From Deltaproteobacteria bacterium (GTDB lineage: Bacteria > Myxococcota > B64-G9), in the NCBI GenBank assembly GCA_030591745.1, contig JAUVAM010000203.1, forward strand, positions 1 through 6,905: a stretch of 6,905 nucleotides of DNA. Direction: 5' to 3'. Every line of letters starts with the position of its first letter. Position 1 is the stretch's first letter. A model generated the notes under the pieces. It was not told the DNA's origin and did no database searches. It saw nothing but the letters and a program-made list of their open reading frames with translations. The position numbers and the translations under genes were made by a program. Positions 1-6,410 of this stretch are shown piece by piece.

Positions 1-1016
1 ATGCGGGCCGGGATGGTCAAAGAAGGCACATCCTCTGGCGCGGGCACCGGCACGCAGACGCTGGGCTCGGCATCCAGGCCCGCGAAAAGGCGCATACTCA
101 AACCACCCGCCTCGACCAGGGGATCGTCGACGGCTTGTAGCTCCTGTCCCACCGCCAATTCCATATCCAACACGGCGTTCAATCCAGGCAAGAGATCCGC
201 CAACAAGGCGCCCATGTCCACCGAGCCCACCAGGCCCAAGGGAGCAGCTCGACAAGATGGCTCTTCAAAGCAAATCTGCTCATCCACTTCGCACGTCGAT
301 TCACCGGGACAACCGCCCGTGTAAAAATCGCAAGGAAGACAAGCAGCAGCCCCCAAAGAACCCGCCAACATCTCCTCCAGTTGGCCCGCCAACTGCTCAT
401 TCATCATGGTGACCATGAAGCCCTTGAGCGCCTCGATCAACTCCGCCAGGGTGCCATAGCATTCCAGGGAAAAATCTTCGTCGGTCAACTCCAGGGAAAT
501 ACCGCTGACCTCAAAACGCATCAATCCGTCCCGCTCATCAATGGAAAACAAAATATCCGCATGCAAGGGCTTGTCGACCACATGCACCGGCACGTCGCAT
601 TCCACATCCCCGTCGATGTAAATCATGCCGCTCATGTCCAGCAAGGCGTCGAGTTGCAGCAAGTCAGGTTCCACCGCCGTCAGGCTCGCGCCCTTGATGT
701 CGGCATCCAGCGTGCAACCTGACGGGCAAATGTCGACCGCGATCGTAAAGATCACCGCATCGATGACCTCTTGCATGGGCGGGACTTCGAAGCTCAAACC
801 CTCGGGCATCAAGCCGGCCAAAAGGGTCGGCAACTCGCTTTCCACCATGTCCAAGGCCGCGGGTGTCAAGCGAAGCTGTACGGCGTCATAGACCCGGTTC
901 GCAGCATCCGGCGGTGCCTCCAAGGGCCCCACGCAATCACAGCCCGTATCACCACAGGCGAACATGCCCACAAACAAAGTCCAAACAGCAAACAAACGAA
1001 TCAAGCGTCGTGTCAT
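1..1016 (-). CDS. Putative lipoprotein with BPI/TULIP-like N-terminal lobe, C-terminus beyond window
   Basis: The frame is open from an ATG at 1016 to the left edge: 338 codons plus two bases, with no stop. The N-terminus is a short signal peptide with two or three arginines and a hydrophobic stretch ending in MFAC. Cys21 is the likely lipidated residue, although Met at -3 makes this a weak lipobox. After a Cys-rich linker (C26, C28), residues 43-70 (YDAVQLRLTPAALDMVESEL) resemble the opening strand and helix of the BPI/LBP fold. Residues about 102-185 look like alternating beta strands, and 188-220 form an amphipathic helix. A cysteine-rich insert follows, with C226, C229, C236, C242, C249 and C255. 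A DxLLPGLNAVLDMELAVG segment (about 272-290) comes next. It starts 18 bp after the larger lipoprotein ends, so the two are very probably co-transcribed. A lipid-binding role is inferred from fold resemblance only. The real length is unknown. Confidence 0.8.
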   Translation of the reverse strand, partial: MTRRLIRLFAVWTLFVGMFACGDTGCDCVGPLEAPPDAANRVYDAVQLRLTPAALDMVESELPTLLAGLMPEGLSFEVPPMQEVIDAVIFTIAVDICPSGCTLDADIKGASLTAVEPDLLQLDALLDMSGMIYIDGDVECDVPVHVVDKPLHADILFSIDERDGLMRFEVSGISLELTDEDFSLECYGTLAELIEALKGFMVTMMNEQLAGQLEEMLAGSLGAAACLPCDFYTGGCPGESTCEVDEQICFEEPSCRAAPLGLVGSVDMGALLADLLPGLNAVLDMELAVGQELQAVDDPLVEAGGLSMRLFAGLDAEPSVCVPVPAPEDVPSLTIPAR

Positions 1017-1034
1017 AACCTGCTCCCCTTCGCC

Positions 1035-4000
1035 CTATTGCGCCAAAGCGCCGCCGATGATGGTGTTGCCGTCGATGCGCGTGATGTTTTGTGGGTCCAA
1101 AGCCAGCACCGTGCCCGGCGGGAGGCCTTCCACCATGCCGCTCAGATCAATGGCCGGCAAGGGGATGCTCGCCAACTGCCCACCGTTCAGCGCGGTCATC
1201 AAAGCCTCGGTCAAGAGCACCTCAAAGCCGTCTCCAATGAGATCCACCAGACCCACCAGGTTGTCCTGCACCACCAACAACTCGGTGTTGACCGAATCGA
1301 AACCGGTCAACATCAAGGCAATCTCGCCGTCTCCTGCCTGCATCTCCAGGCCCATGCTGAGCGTGGCCCAGACGATGATGTCCACCGGCATGCCGCCCAT
1401 TTCAAAATGGACATCCAGGCGCATATCACCCATGAAGATACGAAGTGCCCCGTCCGCAGAGCAATCGCCAGCCGTGGGCGCCAACATGCCGCTGATATTC
1501 AGTTGCATGTTTTCGATGCCGTAGGCCGAAAGATCCATATCCCCCAACATGCTCTCAGGAATAGGGAATTCCAAAAGCCCGCCGTACCAGGCGGCATGCA
1601 AAAGGCCGTTCAGGGTGTCATCGCTCAACACCAGCTCGAAGGGATCAACCTTGGGCACCACCAAGAGCTGGGGCGGCGCACCGCAACCCTGCCTCAAGGG
1701 GAAACCCAAGTTTGTATAAGGCGCGGGCCCATCAGCCAAAGCCGTGGCACGCAAGCCCAAAGCACCGCCGGCCGGCGTGAAATCGGTGAACATGAAGTCC
1801 GTCACCAATTGCACCGGAATGACCTCACCCGAACCATCCAACCTGGGCAAATCAAAAGCCTCGTTGAAAGCCAAGGCGCTCAGGGCGTCTTGCAACATGG
1901 GCGCGAGTTCTCCGGTCAGCTGCGTGTTCAGCTCAGCCTCCAGGTCACCCACCATGCCGTCGATGATGGTCGCTTCAAGCATACCCAGCAGGAAGTCAAG
2001 CAACCAGCTGTCCGCGCTTACGCTCAATCCCGAAATGCTGGTCTGGGGATTCACGACATTGACCACCAGGCTGTGATCCGCGGCCACCGACAACTGCACG
2101 TCGGCGCTGATGTCGATGGAGTCGATGTTGAGGTCTCCACCGCTGTCGCCACCCGTGTAGGTACATGCACAGAAAATCCCGCTGCAAGTGCATTCAAACC
2201 ACAGGTCACCGTGGATGCCCGTGAAGCCGGCGTTCAAGCGCAGGCCTCCGTTGACGGCCGTCAAATTCGCATAGGAGGTCTGACGAGTGAGGGTACGAAT
2301 GTAGATATCGTAGCTGGCCTCATTGGCGATGGGCGTGTTCGGGCTGATGAATGAGCTCAGATCCATGCCCCCCAAGACCAACTCAAAAATAGTAGCCAAG
2401 TCGTTCGGCGGCAGGCTGTGATTGCCGTCGTCCAAGACCTGCTGACTCAACCAGATGGCCATGCCCTGGGGCACCATGTCCGGCGGCAGCTCGGCCGGGT
2501 CCGGCCGGGCGTAAGTGTCCGAGAACAAGAAACCCTGGACCCTCTTTCGCACCGAGCCCATGTTGTCGGTGGCCACGAAGACGATCTCGTTGCCCCCCAC
2601 CAGCGCGTCCATGGGATAAACAAAAGACCCATCGCCGGCCACCGTCACCGCGGCGCCGTTGATGGTCAGCGATTCGATGGGCCCTGCCCCCGAAACCACC
2701 GAGCCCAGGACGGTTACGATCGGGTTGCCCAGGTTGCCAAGGAGCGTGGCACCACGCGGGGGATAGGTCACGATGAATTGAGGATAGCAAGCATTATCGG
2801 CCATCATGTCGTTGCGGCAGCCCCGGATGGGATGACAGGTATCCTCGGTGCAGTCGTTGCCGTCGTCGCAGAGGGTCGCCGTGACGTCCACGCCCGCACA
2901 TGATCCCGCCTCATCACCCAGGCACTGGTCGTTGTCGGTGCAGACGTTGGCGTCATCGCAGGCGTCCACAATGCCCGTGCCGTCGAAAACGCATCCCAAA
3001 GCGGAATCACAGGAGTCCGCCGTGCAGCCATTGCCGTCGTCGCAGAGGGTCGCGGCACCACCAGCGCAACTGCCCGCCAAGTCGCCCTGGCAAAGCTCGC
3101 CCAACGTGCAGGCGTCCCCGTCGCTACAGGCCGCAACAATGCCCGTGCCGTCGTGTACGCAGCCCAGTTGGGCGTCGCAAGTATCCACCGTGCAAATGTT
3201 ATCGTCATCACAGTCTGCGAGATCAGCGAAAGTACCCGCGCAGCCTCCCGCCACGTCCCCGCGACAGACATCGCCGGAAGTGCAAACGTTGCGGTCATCG
3301 CATTCAACCACGATGCCCGTGCCGTCGAACACGCAACCCACGCCGGCCTCACAGGAATCAGCGGTACAGATGTTGCCGTCATCGCAAGCAGTCGGCGTCC
3401 CGCCGGCGCAGGATCCGGCGGCGTCGCCCTGACAGACCTCGCCCGTGCTGCAAGGATCTCCATCATCACAGCCCAAATCCACGCCCGTGCCGTCGCTCAC
3501 ACAGCCCAGCAGGGGATCACAGCTGTCGGCCGTACAAAAAACGCCGTCGTCACAATCAGCGCTGATGTCTTCGCCTGTACAAGTGCCGACGATGTCACCC
3601 TGACAAAAATCATCGATGGTACAAACGCTATCATCGTCGCAAGCGTCCGTGATGCCGTATCCATCATGGGTACAGCCCTGTCCACGAAGACAAACATCGG
3701 CCGTACAGGGGTTGCCGTCGTCGCAGTCTTCAGCCGTCATGGCGCGACCCGCACAGTTTCCCTCAAGATCGCCCAGGCAAACATCATCAACCGTACATTC
3801 ATTGCCGTCGTCACAGGCCCCGGTCAGCCCCGTGCCGTCATGCAAACAGCCGGCCGTGACATCGCAAGTATCCGCCGTGCAGGGATTGCCGTCATCGCAA
3901 TCAAAGTCCACCTGGCCGCAGACGCCGTCCTCGCAAACCCCCACCGTGCACACATTTCCATCATCGCATTGAGAATCACGCAGGCAGTCCTCATCGACAG

Positions 4001-4088
4001 GCACCGCCGAATCCCCACAGGCCCCAAGGATCAAAGCCAAGAACATCGCCAAGATCAAAACAAGCCATTTCGCTCGTAGCTTCGCCAT
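1035..4088 (-). CDS. Large lipoprotein: CTDC cysteine-rich repeats, Ig-like module and BPI/TULIP-like domain
   Basis: This 1017-residue protein starts at ATG 4088. The frame is open 15 codons further upstream, but only 4088 has a strong Shine-Dalgarno and gives a signal peptide at the N-terminus (hydrophobic residues 8-21, lipobox LGAC, Cys24 lipidated). Gly at +2 does not suggest inner-membrane retention under the E. coli rule. Residues 35-434 are a cap plus 13 cysteine-rich modules with CDDGNxCTxDxC motifs, matching the Dictyostelium (CTDC) repeat family. Residues 435-525 resemble a Glucodextranase-B/Ig-like module (IESLTINGAAVTVAGDGSF, then GGNEIVFVATD). Residues about 560-1017 look like a two-lobed BPI/LBP fold: a WLLDFLLGMLEATI helix at 695-708, a SDDTLNGLLHAAWYGGLL segment at 822-839, and a final strand set ending near IDGNTIIGGALAQ. 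A CxC...CxC cluster lies at 633-642. Known: CTDC repeats are extracellular and disulfide-rich. Inferred: a surface or periplasmic stalk carrying a lipid-binding head. The CDS call is near certain; the C-terminal fold is less so. Confidence 0.93.
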   Translation of the reverse strand: MAKLRAKWLVLILAMFLALILGACGDSAVPVDEDCLRDSQCDDGNVCTVGVCEDGVCGQVDFDCDDGNPCTADTCDVTAGCLHDGTGLTGACDDGNECTVDDVCLGDLEGNCAGRAMTAEDCDDGNPCTADVCLRGQGCTHDGYGITDACDDDSVCTIDDFCQGDIVGTCTGEDISADCDDGVFCTADSCDPLLGCVSDGTGVDLGCDDGDPCSTGEVCQGDAAGSCAGGTPTACDDGNICTADSCEAGVGCVFDGTGIVVECDDRNVCTSGDVCRGDVAGGCAGTFADLADCDDDNICTVDTCDAQLGCVHDGTGIVAACSDGDACTLGELCQGDLAGSCAGGAATLCDDGNGCTADSCDSALGCVFDGTGIVDACDDANVCTDNDQCLGDEAGSCAGVDVTATLCDDGNDCTEDTCHPIRGCRNDMMADNACYPQFIVTYPPRGATLLGNLGNPIVTVLGSVVSGAGPIESLTINGAAVTVAGDGSFVYPMDALVGGNEIVFVATDNMGSVRKRVQGFLFSDTYARPDPAELPPDMVPQGMAIWLSQQVLDDGNHSLPPNDLATIFELVLGGMDLSSFISPNTPIANEASYDIYIRTLTRQTSYANLTAVNGGLRLNAGFTGIHGDLWFECTCSGIFCACTYTGGDSGGDLNIDSIDISADVQLSVAADHSLVVNVVNPQTSISGLSVSADSWLLDFLLGMLEATIIDGMVGDLEAELNTQLTGELAPMLQDALSALAFNEAFDLPRLDGSGEVIPVQLVTDFMFTDFTPAGGALGLRATALADGPAPYTNLGFPLRQGCGAPPQLLVVPKVDPFELVLSDDTLNGLLHAAWYGGLLEFPIPESMLGDMDLSAYGIENMQLNISGMLAPTAGDCSADGALRIFMGDMRLDVHFEMGGMPVDIIVWATLSMGLEMQAGDGEIALMLTGFDSVNTELLVVQDNLVGLVDLIGDGFEVLLTEALMTALNGGQLASIPLPAIDLSGMVEGLPPGTVLALDPQNITRIDGNTIIGGALAQ
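2787..3899 (-). repeat. Coding tandem repeat, alternating A/B cysteine-rich modules
   Basis: Thirteen modules of 28-30 residues, in strict A-B alternation, cover residues 64-434 of the large lipoprotein. Type A reads CDDGNxCTADxC, then GCxxDGTGI. Type B reads CDDxNxCTxxDxC, then GDxxGxCAG. There are six A-B pairs of about 57 residues (roughly 170 bp each) and a closing A module. A divergent cap (residues 35-63) precedes them and is not counted here. Each module carries four cysteines, an even number that suits internal disulfides, and the CDDGN aspartates could bind calcium (inference). The DNA copies are diverged, so this is an old expansion rather than a recent slippage product. Confidence 0.88.
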
Positions 4089-4093
4089 AACTA

Positions 4094-4099
4094 CCTCCT
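4094..4099 (-). promoter_or_regulatory. Shine-Dalgarno that fixes the start of the large lipoprotein
   Basis: On the minus strand AGGAGG sits 5 nt before the ATG at 4088. It excludes the longer in-frame reading from 4133, whose first 15 codons are charged, lie ahead of the signal peptide and include this site. Confidence 0.85.
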
Positions 4100-4149
4100 C
4101 GTCCAGCCCAGAAAAAGCAGACCGGTCGCGCACGACTTCAATACCCGTT

Positions 4150-4177
4150 ATCTTAGCAGATTGTCACACAGAACTAA
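4150..4177 (-). promoter_or_regulatory. Candidate extended -10 promoter for the lipoprotein operon
   Basis: In the 109-bp gap after the channel gene, the minus strand has TGC followed by TAAGAT (4155-4150), an extended -10 arrangement. A poor -35 (TTAGTT, 4177-4172) lies 16 nt upstream of it. Extended -10 promoters can tolerate a weak -35. It would give a leader of about 55 nt before the ATG at 4088. The call rests on consensus resemblance only. Confidence 0.35.
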
Positions 4178-4197
4178 ATGGATTGACCAGCGTCCGG

Positions 4198-5136
4198 TCA
4201 GGGACTGCTTGGCGTCGCCCGGGCACCGGGCTTGCCTTCTTGGACATTGTGGTAAAAACGCTGGGTGGGGTAGGCAAAGTCGATGCTGTCTTCGGCCGCG
4301 AAGGCATCTAAGACGGCCTCCCATATTTTCTCTTCGGTGATGCGGCGCCTTCTTGGTTCGCAAAGATAGCGCATGGTCAGGCGCACGCCGATGTCGTCTA
4401 CCTGGGTGTAGACGATGGGCGTCAGGTTCTTGTAAAAAATCATAAACTTGCCGGCCGATTTGCGCAGGGCCTGCCCGGCCTCGGCGCTCAAATCCGAGGT
4501 TTGATCGCGAACGACCTTCCACAGGATCTCCTTGGCCTTTTTCCAGTCGCTTTCGAAGGTGACCACCACGGGCATCTCGTCCCAGATATACGAAAAGCCC
4601 TTGGAAAAATTGGCCAGGTTAGCGGTAAAGACCTGGCCGTTGTTCACGTGCACGATTCTCCCCGTCGACTGATCCGCCTCCACCCAATTGCCGATCTCCA
4701 TCAAGGAAAACTGAAAGATACGCAGGTCGATGACATCGCCCGCCACATCGCCGATTTGAACTCTGTCCCCCACCTGAAAAGGCCGTCGCCACAGAATAAA
4801 GCCCCAGGCCACGATGTTGACCAGCGGATCCTTGAGGGCGATGGCCAAACCGGCCGACAGCAAGCCCAAATAAGTAGTCAAGGACTCGAAGCCCGCAAAC
4901 CAAATATTGCCCAGCACCATCAGCGAAATAATCACCGTCACGTAGAGGGTGGTCTTTTGCCATTGATACCGAGCCCACAAATCCTCAAGCTTGCGGCAGA
5001 TCAGCTTCAGGACCACCAATCGCACCAGAAACAAGACCAGCACGATAAGTACGGATTTAAGCAGGCTGACCTGGGTCAAGCTCGAAACACCCACATCGGC
5101 GGCCAGCCACTCTCGAAAATTTTTCAATATCTCCAT
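4198..5136 (-). CDS. MscS-family mechanosensitive ion channel
   Basis: This 312-residue inner-membrane protein opens under membrane tension to release solutes during hypo-osmotic shock (family role). Three hydrophobic segments are visible at about 25-47, 62-83 and 85-116. The third is the pore helix, with YLGLLSAGLAIALKDPLVN, and leads into the family-defining RRPFQVGDRVQIGDVAGDV (118-135). The MscS beta-domain follows, with STGRIVHVNNGQVF (157-170) where other members have an IPN motif near the same place; here the middle residues are VNN. A C-terminal alpha/beta domain ends in IDFAYPTQRFYHN (285-297), the usual F-x-YPT ending of this family, then a short disordered tail. The length fits compact MscS members (E. 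coli MscS is about 286 residues). The start at 5136 has only a weak GAGAG upstream. It lies 12 bp after the DUF218 gene, so the two probably form an operon. Paralogy within MscS makes a gene symbol unsafe. Confidence 0.93.
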   Translation of the reverse strand: MEILKNFREWLAADVGVSSLTQVSLLKSVLIVLVLFLVRLVVLKLICRKLEDLWARYQWQKTTLYVTVIISLMVLGNIWFAGFESLTTYLGLLSAGLAIALKDPLVNIVAWGFILWRRPFQVGDRVQIGDVAGDVIDLRIFQFSLMEIGNWVEADQSTGRIVHVNNGQVFTANLANFSKGFSYIWDEMPVVVTFESDWKKAKEILWKVVRDQTSDLSAEAGQALRKSAGKFMIFYKNLTPIVYTQVDDIGVRLTMRYLCEPRRRRITEEKIWEAVLDAFAAEDSIDFAYPTQRFYHNVQEGKPGARATPSSP

Positions 5137-5148
5137 GGCACTCTCATA

Positions 5149-5784
5149 TCACAATTCGGGCTCTTTGCGACGCCACAGCCGCCGATCCACGAAAGCCAGC
5201 TGCCGCGCCATATATTCTCGAGCCCGGTCCTTGTGGCGCTTCACGTAAACTCGCCGATCCGCCACCAGGCCAAAACTTTCGATGCCGGCCAAGCGGGCCA
5301 AATACAAGCTGCGAGGCAGATGAAAAGCCTGGGTGCATAGGATGGCGGATTCCACGCCGAAATGTCGACGGGCTCGCAGCATGGTTTCAATGGTGCGCAT
5401 GCCCTGACCATCCACGACCAGGGCCTCTTCGAGCACGCCCTCCTTCAGCAAAAAACGCCGCATCGCCAAAGTCTCATCACCCTCGACGGCCGTGGCGGCG
5501 CCTGACAACAAGATGCGCTCAACCTTCCCCGCAAGCCACAACTCCCGAGCCGCCAAAAGCCGGTCAGCAAGCACCGGACTGGGACGGCCGTCGCTGTATG
5601 CGCGGGCACCGGGCACGATCGCCCAAGGACAAAAAACCGCATCCTCAACGCACCCAAACACCCGGCCTCTGGCCTCCAAGCCCATCAGCCCATAAACAAC
5701 AGGACCGGCCAAACTAAGACCCAAGCCCAAACTAAAACTCTTTCCAAGCAAGGTCCTCAAACGAACTCGATCACGGGCGTCCAT
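5149..5784 (-). CDS. DUF218 / SanA-YdcF-like envelope protein
   Basis: This is a 211-residue protein with one N-terminal membrane segment (about 15-36) after a basic start, so the catalytic-looking domain is probably periplasmic. Features of the DUF218 family are AIVPGA (55-60), GRPSPVLADRLLAA (66-79), ILLSG (91-95), GDETLAM (102-108), GMRTIETMLRA (128-138), where SanA has the FRT element, and CTQAFHLPRSL (150-160). The order matches SanA and its relatives, which affect envelope permeability and vancomycin sensitivity in enterobacteria; the biochemical reaction is not established. I chose ATG 5784. A TTG at 5805 is in frame and adds seven residues, and neither site has a convincing Shine-Dalgarno. 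It is the first gene of a likely operon with the MscS channel, consistent with a general envelope role. Confidence 0.88.
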   Translation of the reverse strand: MDARDRVRLRTLLGKSFSLGLGLSLAGPVVYGLMGLEARGRVFGCVEDAVFCPWAIVPGARAYSDGRPSPVLADRLLAARELWLAGKVERILLSGAATAVEGDETLAMRRFLLKEGVLEEALVVDGQGMRTIETMLRARRHFGVESAILCTQAFHLPRSLYLARLAGIESFGLVADRRVYVKRHKDRAREYMARQLAFVDRRLWRRKEPEL

Positions 5785-5815
5785 ACCCCCCAAGAAATCC
5801 CCCAAGCCCCCACCC

Positions 5816-5846
5816 TGTCAAGACCCAAAAACGTCACACTTGTCAA
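5816..5846 (-). promoter_or_regulatory. Two TTGACA -35-like boxes in the divergent intergenic region
   Basis: Read on the minus strand, TTGACA occurs at 5846-5841 and again at 5821-5816, 25 bp apart. Either could serve the DUF218 gene, but neither has a good -10 at 16-18 bp. The spacing is also compatible with a repeated protein-binding half-site. No -10 supports them. Confidence 0.25.
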
Positions 5847-5868
5847 AGCAAAACAGGCCTGCTAACAA
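5840..5868 (+). promoter_or_regulatory. Candidate promoter for the plus-strand gene pair
   Basis: TTGTCA (5840-5845) and TAACAA (5863-5868) are separated by 17 bp, and TGC precedes the -10 hexamer, giving an extended -10. The -35 matches consensus at five of six positions; the -10 is weak. An 8-bp palindrome CAGGCCTG (5854-5861) lies in the spacer and could be an operator. The -35 overlaps the minus-strand TTGACA box. Confidence 0.4.
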
Positions 5869-5898
5869 TTCATGCATCTTTCGTGAAAGCACGGTTTC

Positions 5899-5904
5899 GG
5901 AGGG
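5899..5904 (+). promoter_or_regulatory. Shine-Dalgarno that decides the start at 5911
   Basis: GGAGGG is 6 nt before the ATG at 5911, but it abuts the in-frame ATG at 5905 with no spacing. A ribosome placed by this site would start at 5911. Confidence 0.75.
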
Positions 5905-5910
5905 ATGGCC

Positions 5911-6396
5911 ATGCGACGTGTGTACGAATACCGCAAACTACCCCGCGACTTCACCTATGTGCTGACCAAACGACACATTCGCGCACTGGATGAACGATTT
6001 CCAGATACCTACTGGCGCTCCGAGTTTCGAGGCATTTCATCTAGCGATAGCGGTCCCCACCAGTTGTCCGGCCGACGGATTGACTACTGGAGCTACCACG
6101 TTGGGGTCATTTCCGCCTTACGGCATGATGATGGATGGATCTTCGATCTGGAAATCGACGGCATTCGCAGAAAGCACTTGGGAGAAACAAGAGAAAGTCT
6201 GGGACAACAACTCGTCGAAGCGATTTCTGCTTGGGCCAAGTCCTTGAACGACCTCCCCGAAACCTCACCGAAATCAGGGTACGAAATTTACTTGGGCGTA
6301 TTCGACATCAAAAGTCGCCATCCAGGAAAGGTACATGTATTTGTTCCACACGGCGGTCGAAAACCCGATGGCTTTGATGAAGGTGCCTACGGATGA
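5911..6396 (+). CDS. Hypothetical protein, 161 residues
   Basis: I do not recognise this family. From ATG 5911 (chosen for its spacing to GGAGGG; an in-frame ATG lies at 5905) it is a soluble, charged protein with no signal peptide or membrane segment. A basic N-terminal part (MRRVYEYRKLPRDFTYVLTK) is followed by a central region that looks like beta strands (WSYHVGVISAL, then DGWIFDLEIDGI). A helix follows at about 93-112 (ESLGQQLVEAISAWAKSL), and a last segment contains YEIYLGVFDI. The C-terminus is Gly/Asp-rich. It is followed at once by a methyltransferase gene, whose alternative start overlaps this gene's stop as ATGA, so the two are likely co-translated. Three 60-base blocks counted by eye gave about 48-57% G+C, against 63% for one block of the lipoprotein gene. 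This may hint at foreign origin, but the sample is small. Confidence 0.75.
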   Translation: MRRVYEYRKLPRDFTYVLTKRHIRALDERFPDTYWRSEFRGISSSDSGPHQLSGRRIDYWSYHVGVISALRHDDGWIFDLEIDGIRRKHLGETRESLGQQLVEAISAWAKSLNDLPETSPKSGYEIYLGVFDIKSRHPGKVHVFVPHGGRKPDGFDEGAYG

Positions 6397-6410
6397 CGGA
6401 GAACCTCAAA

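Noticed and set aside
771..2354. A 527-codon open frame on the plus strand
   Set aside because: It lies opposite the two lipoprotein genes. Its product is rich in His, Gln and Arg with no domain, and the minus frame has signal peptides, repeats and domains. It is a shadow of codon bias.
2787..3986. A possible CRISPR or non-coding direct-repeat array
   Set aside because: The recurring short DNA words are CDDGN-CT codons in one unbroken frame, and there are no constant repeats with unique spacers.
3153..4079. A 308-codon plus-strand open frame with repetitive Ala/Val/Ile-rich sequence
   Set aside because: Its periodicity simply mirrors the cysteine-rich repeats coded on the other strand.
4089..4133. 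The upstream 15-codon extension of the large lipoprotein
   Set aside because: It would put charged residues ahead of the signal peptide and runs through the Shine-Dalgarno that serves the ATG at 4088.
4184..4200. An inverted repeat TGACC...GGTCA at the end of the channel gene, as a terminator
   Set aside because: The stem is only 5 bp, it overlaps the stop codon, and no T-run follows on the minus strand.
5877..5888. A small hairpin CTTTCGTGAAAG in the leader of the hypothetical gene, as a riboswitch or regulator
   Set aside because: A four-pair stem is too short to support a structured RNA call.
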